Source of the DNA: Flavobacteriales bacterium UBA2040
GTDB lineage: Bacteria > Bacteroidota > Bacteroidia > Flavobacteriales_D > Crocinitomicaceae
Reading direction: 5' to 3'
DNA length: 7,503 bases
NCBI GenBank assembly: GCA_002332715.1
Contig: DDBE01000222.1
Span: 1 to 7,503, forward strand
A program made the position numbers and the translations under genes. Under the pieces are notes generated by a model, which was not told the origin of the DNA, did no database searches, and was given only the letters and a program-made list of their open reading frames with translations. How positions within the stretch are numbered: the first letter of the stretch is position 1; each line of letters starts with the position of its first letter. Below are positions 5,082 through 7,503 of this stretch, in pieces.

Positions 5082-7418
5082 ATGAAAAAACGCATCTTAT
5101 TTATTCTATCCTTGATTGTTGGGCTTTCAAGTTTCGCTCAGGACAATATGACGCAATTGTCGAATTTAAATTATATCGCTTTGCACAATGCCGAGTTAAA
5201 CGACATTTGGGGGTATGTGGATGAGGCTGGCAACGAATATGCGTGTGTTGGAACTACAAAAGGAACCTCAATTGTGGATGTAACAAACCCAACCGCACCG
5301 GTTGAGGTGTTTTGGTTACCAGGTATGAACTCTACATGGCGCGATTTAAAAGTTTGGGGTGATTTTTTATACGTCACAACTGAGGCACAACAGGGTTTAA
5401 CAATAATTGACCTTACGCCCTTGCCCGCATCAAATAGTTTAACTTCATCGTTTTATTTCGGTCCTTCAGGAAATCAATGGCAAAGTGCTCATAACCTGTA
5501 TATCGATGAAAATGGAATTGCCTACATTTTTGGCGCAAATAGAGGCAATGGTGGCGTTATTATGTTGGATGTAAATACGAATCCAGGTGTTCCGACAGAG
5601 GTAGGGGTTTTTGATAATTGGTACGCACATGATGGTTATGCTTTTAACGACACATTGTATGGGGCACATGTTAATGATGGTGTGTTTTCCGCAGTTGATG
5701 TGACGTCGAAATCGAGTCCAGTATTATTGGGCACAAAATCTACACCAAATTTCTTCACCCACAATATTTGGGAATCAAGCGATGGAACGCACGTTTTCAC
5801 TACAGATGAAAAGCCAGGCGCTTTTATCGCGGCGTATGATGTAACAAATCAAAGTAATATGGTTGAGGTGGACAGAATTCAAAGTTCGCCAGGCTCAGGT
5901 GTTATTCCGCATAATGCGCATACGTTGGGAGATTTCATTATCACCAGTTATTATCGCGACGGAGTTACGATTCACGATGTTTCGCGTCCAAATAACATGG
6001 TGGAAGTGGGTCGTTTTGATTCTTCGCCACTTACCGGAAATGGATTCAATGGTTGTTGGGGAGCGTATCCGTATTTTCCGTCGGGAAATATAGTAATTTC
6101 TGATATCGAACAAGGGTTATTTGTTCTGGGTGCGGTTTACCAAAAAGGGTGTTACGTGGAAGGTATAATAACAGATTCAGTAACAACAGCTCCAATCCAA
6201 GGTGTTACCGTAACTATTGAAAATGAAATTCAAACAGATTTATCCAAGTTTAACGGTGGATATGCAGTGAGCACAGTTAATGGTGGAAGCAAAATGGTCA
6301 AGTATACTAAAGTTGGATACAAGACAAAGACGCTTCTTATGAATTTAGTGAACGGACAATTAATTGTTCAAGATGTTCAATTGGTTCCACTTGCACCATA
6401 CGGATTCACAATTAAAGTAATCGATCAGGCAACGAATTTACCCATTAACAATGCTGATATTCGATTGGAAACACCGGTTATTGAACACAATGGTCAGTCT
6501 AACGCAATTGGAGAAGAAGATTTCACTTTGTATTATCAACAACTTTATGGGATTACAGTCGGTAAATGGGGATACATCACAAACTGTCAAGTGACAACAA
6601 TCGACAATACGACCGGGCAAATTATAGTTGCTTTAATTAAAGGGATATACGATGATTTCACATTTGATTTTGGTTGGTCTACCAATGGAACAGCCTCCAC
6701 AGGTTTATGGGAAAGAGCGGCACCAATTGGAGGAAACGGATTGGCAAATCCAGAATTCGACGCAGAGTGGGATTGTATGAAGCATGCCTATGTAACTGGT
6801 AATGCAAACACCTTAGATGCTGATTTTGATGATGTTGACAATGGGAATGTAGTATTGATTTCACCAAGTTTTGATTTGACAACTTTTACGAATCCACATA
6901 TCAATTATGCGCGATATTTTTACAATAATTTTGGGCCACTTTTGGTAGACGACACTTTGTTGATTATTCTTTCAAATGGTTCTACAACAGAAATCATAGA
7001 CAAAGTAGGCCGAGACACAGCTAATTTTTACAAATGGGTCGATAAGAGTATTCGTGTTTTGGATTTCATAGCACCTACGGCAAACATGGTATTGATAATT
7101 CGAACGTCGGATTTAGACTCAAATGTTAACATAACTGAGGCTGGTTTTGATTACTTTAGAGTTTCAAATTCGAATGTGTTAGAAATCAATCAAAATCTTG
7201 CTGATGATTTTGAAATATATCCGAATCCGGTAAGTTCTTCTTTGAATTTATCTGGGTTAACTATGCAAGAGAAATTTTATATTTTTGACTCAAAAGGAAT
7301 ACTTGTAGCTTCATTTCTTCCCGATTCGAAATTCTATACGATAGACGTTTCAGCATATTCAGAAGGCATGTATATTCTTCAGCAAGGGAATATCCGTAAG
7401 AAGTTTATTAAAAATTAA
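5082..7418 (+). CDS. Secreted choice-of-anchor B family protein with T9SS sorting tail
   Basis: A 778-residue exported protein. The Sec signal peptide covers residues 1-19 (MKKR, hydrophobic core, SFA cut before Gln20). Residues about 25-355 form the choice-of-anchor B region, with LVIVD-like beta-propeller repeats of the kind GTSIVDVTNPTAP, GLTIIDL, GVTIHDVSRPNNMVEVG and GLFVLG. Two beta-sandwich modules of carboxypeptidase-regulatory type follow (about 356-436, from GCYVEGIITD; about 440-518, from FTIKVIDQATNLPI). A jelly-roll-like module spans about 524-697, starting DDFTFDFGWSTNG. A type A T9SS sorting tail covers about 703-778 (FEIYPNPVSSSLNL at 710-723, end KKFIKN). It should cross the outer membrane by the type IX system and be released or surface-attached. 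Function is not known for the family; the modules suggest surface binding. The 35-codon ORF ends 6 bases upstream. Confidence 0.93.
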   Translation: MKKRILFILSLIVGLSSFAQDNMTQLSNLNYIALHNAELNDIWGYVDEAGNEYACVGTTKGTSIVDVTNPTAPVEVFWLPGMNSTWRDLKVWGDFLYVTTEAQQGLTIIDLTPLPASNSLTSSFYFGPSGNQWQSAHNLYIDENGIAYIFGANRGNGGVIMLDVNTNPGVPTEVGVFDNWYAHDGYAFNDTLYGAHVNDGVFSAVDVTSKSSPVLLGTKSTPNFFTHNIWESSDGTHVFTTDEKPGAFIAAYDVTNQSNMVEVDRIQSSPGSGVIPHNAHTLGDFIITSYYRDGVTIHDVSRPNNMVEVGRFDSSPLTGNGFNGCWGAYPYFPSGNIVISDIEQGLFVLGAVYQKGCYVEGIITDSVTTAPIQGVTVTIENEIQTDLSKFNGGYAVSTVNGGSKMVKYTKVGYKTKTLLMNLVNGQLIVQDVQLVPLAPYGFTIKVIDQATNLPINNADIRLETPVIEHNGQSNAIGEEDFTLYYQQLYGITVGKWGYITNCQVTTIDNTTGQIIVALIKGIYDDFTFDFGWSTNGTASTGLWERAAPIGGNGLANPEFDAEWDCMKHAYVTGNANTLDADFDDVDNGNVVLISPSFDLTTFTNPHINYARYFYNNFGPLLVDDTLLIILSNGSTTEIIDKVGRDTANFYKWVDKSIRVLDFIAPTANMVLIIRTSDLDSNVNITEAGFDYFRVSNSNVLEINQNLADDFEIYPNPVSSSLNLSGLTMQEKFYIFDSKGILVASFLPDSKFYTIDVSAYSEGMYILQQGNIRKKFIKN

Positions 7419-7441
7419 TTGTTAGCGCTTATTTGCTGTTT

Positions 7442-7462
7442 CCTCGGTTTTAAAGACGGAGG
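7442..7462 (+). terminator. Weak hairpin downstream of the choice-of-anchor B gene
   Basis: CCTC (7442-7445) pairs with GAGG (7459-7462), then a G-G mismatch, then GT with AC and a short loop. It lies 24 bases after the stop codon, where a terminator would be expected, but no T run follows, so termination here is doubtful. Confidence 0.2.
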
Positions 7463-7493
7463 TTGCTTAAATTAGCACAAAATTGGACTTTTG
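7463..7493 (+). promoter_or_regulatory. Possible promoter for a gene beyond the right edge
   Basis: TTG (7463-7465) and GACTTTTG (7486-7493) are 20 bases apart, resembling TTG-N19-TAnnTTTG with one mismatch in the -7 box. The window ends 10 bases later, so the gene it might serve cannot be seen. Confidence 0.2.
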
Positions 7494-7503
7494 AATCAAG
7501 AAA

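Noticed and set aside
5018..5224. 68-codon plus-strand frame overlapping the small ORF and the signal peptide region
   Set aside because: It runs in another frame across the certain start of the choice-of-anchor B gene, and its product has no coherent domain or signal features.

Overview
The window looks like chromosomal core DNA from a Bacteroidota bacterium, most likely of the order Flavobacteriales. The evidence is an AT-rich composition, no Shine-Dalgarno sequences ahead of the genes, exact TAnnTTTG promoter elements (the Bacteroidota -7 box), a fused E1-alpha/E1-beta 2-oxoacid dehydrogenase of the Bacteroidota type, and a secreted protein with a type IX secretion (T9SS) C-terminal sorting tail. 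A closer assignment, for example Fluviicola- or Crocinitomix-like, is only an impression.

Left third, plus strand (1-1686): a tight translation-related cluster holds the 3' part of rpsP (ribosomal protein S16 with a long acidic Ala/Glu/Pro-rich tail), rimM (30S maturation factor) and a TrmN6-type tRNA adenine methyltransferase. Gaps are 14 bp and 1 bp, so the three are probably one operon. The cluster meets a minus-strand thioredoxin-fold gene tail to tail with one base between the stop codons. AT-rich inverted repeats followed by T tracts lie inside the end of each opposing gene and may be reciprocal terminators.

Middle (1688-4824), minus strand: an 813-residue fused E1 dehydrogenase is followed downstream by the thioredoxin-fold gene. 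The 71 bp between them contain a perfect 9+9 palindrome that matches the CRP operator pattern TGTGA-N6-TCACA. It lies about 40 bp upstream of the start expected from a TATTTTTG -7 box. This suggests a separately regulated promoter for the thioredoxin-fold gene.

Right part (4932-7418), plus strand: a good Bacteroidota promoter (TTTG-N19-TACTTTTG) is followed almost immediately by a 35-codon ORF for a putative single-span membrane peptide. Six bases later begins a 778-residue exported choice-of-anchor B protein with a beta-propeller-like region, two carboxypeptidase-regulatory-like modules, a jelly-roll-like module and a T9SS tail. The final 85 bp are non-coding, with at most a weak hairpin and a weak promoter-like pair. 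I see no CRISPR array, tRNA, rRNA, insertion sequence or defence cassette. The points most worth a second look are the tiny membrane ORF and the CRP-like site.
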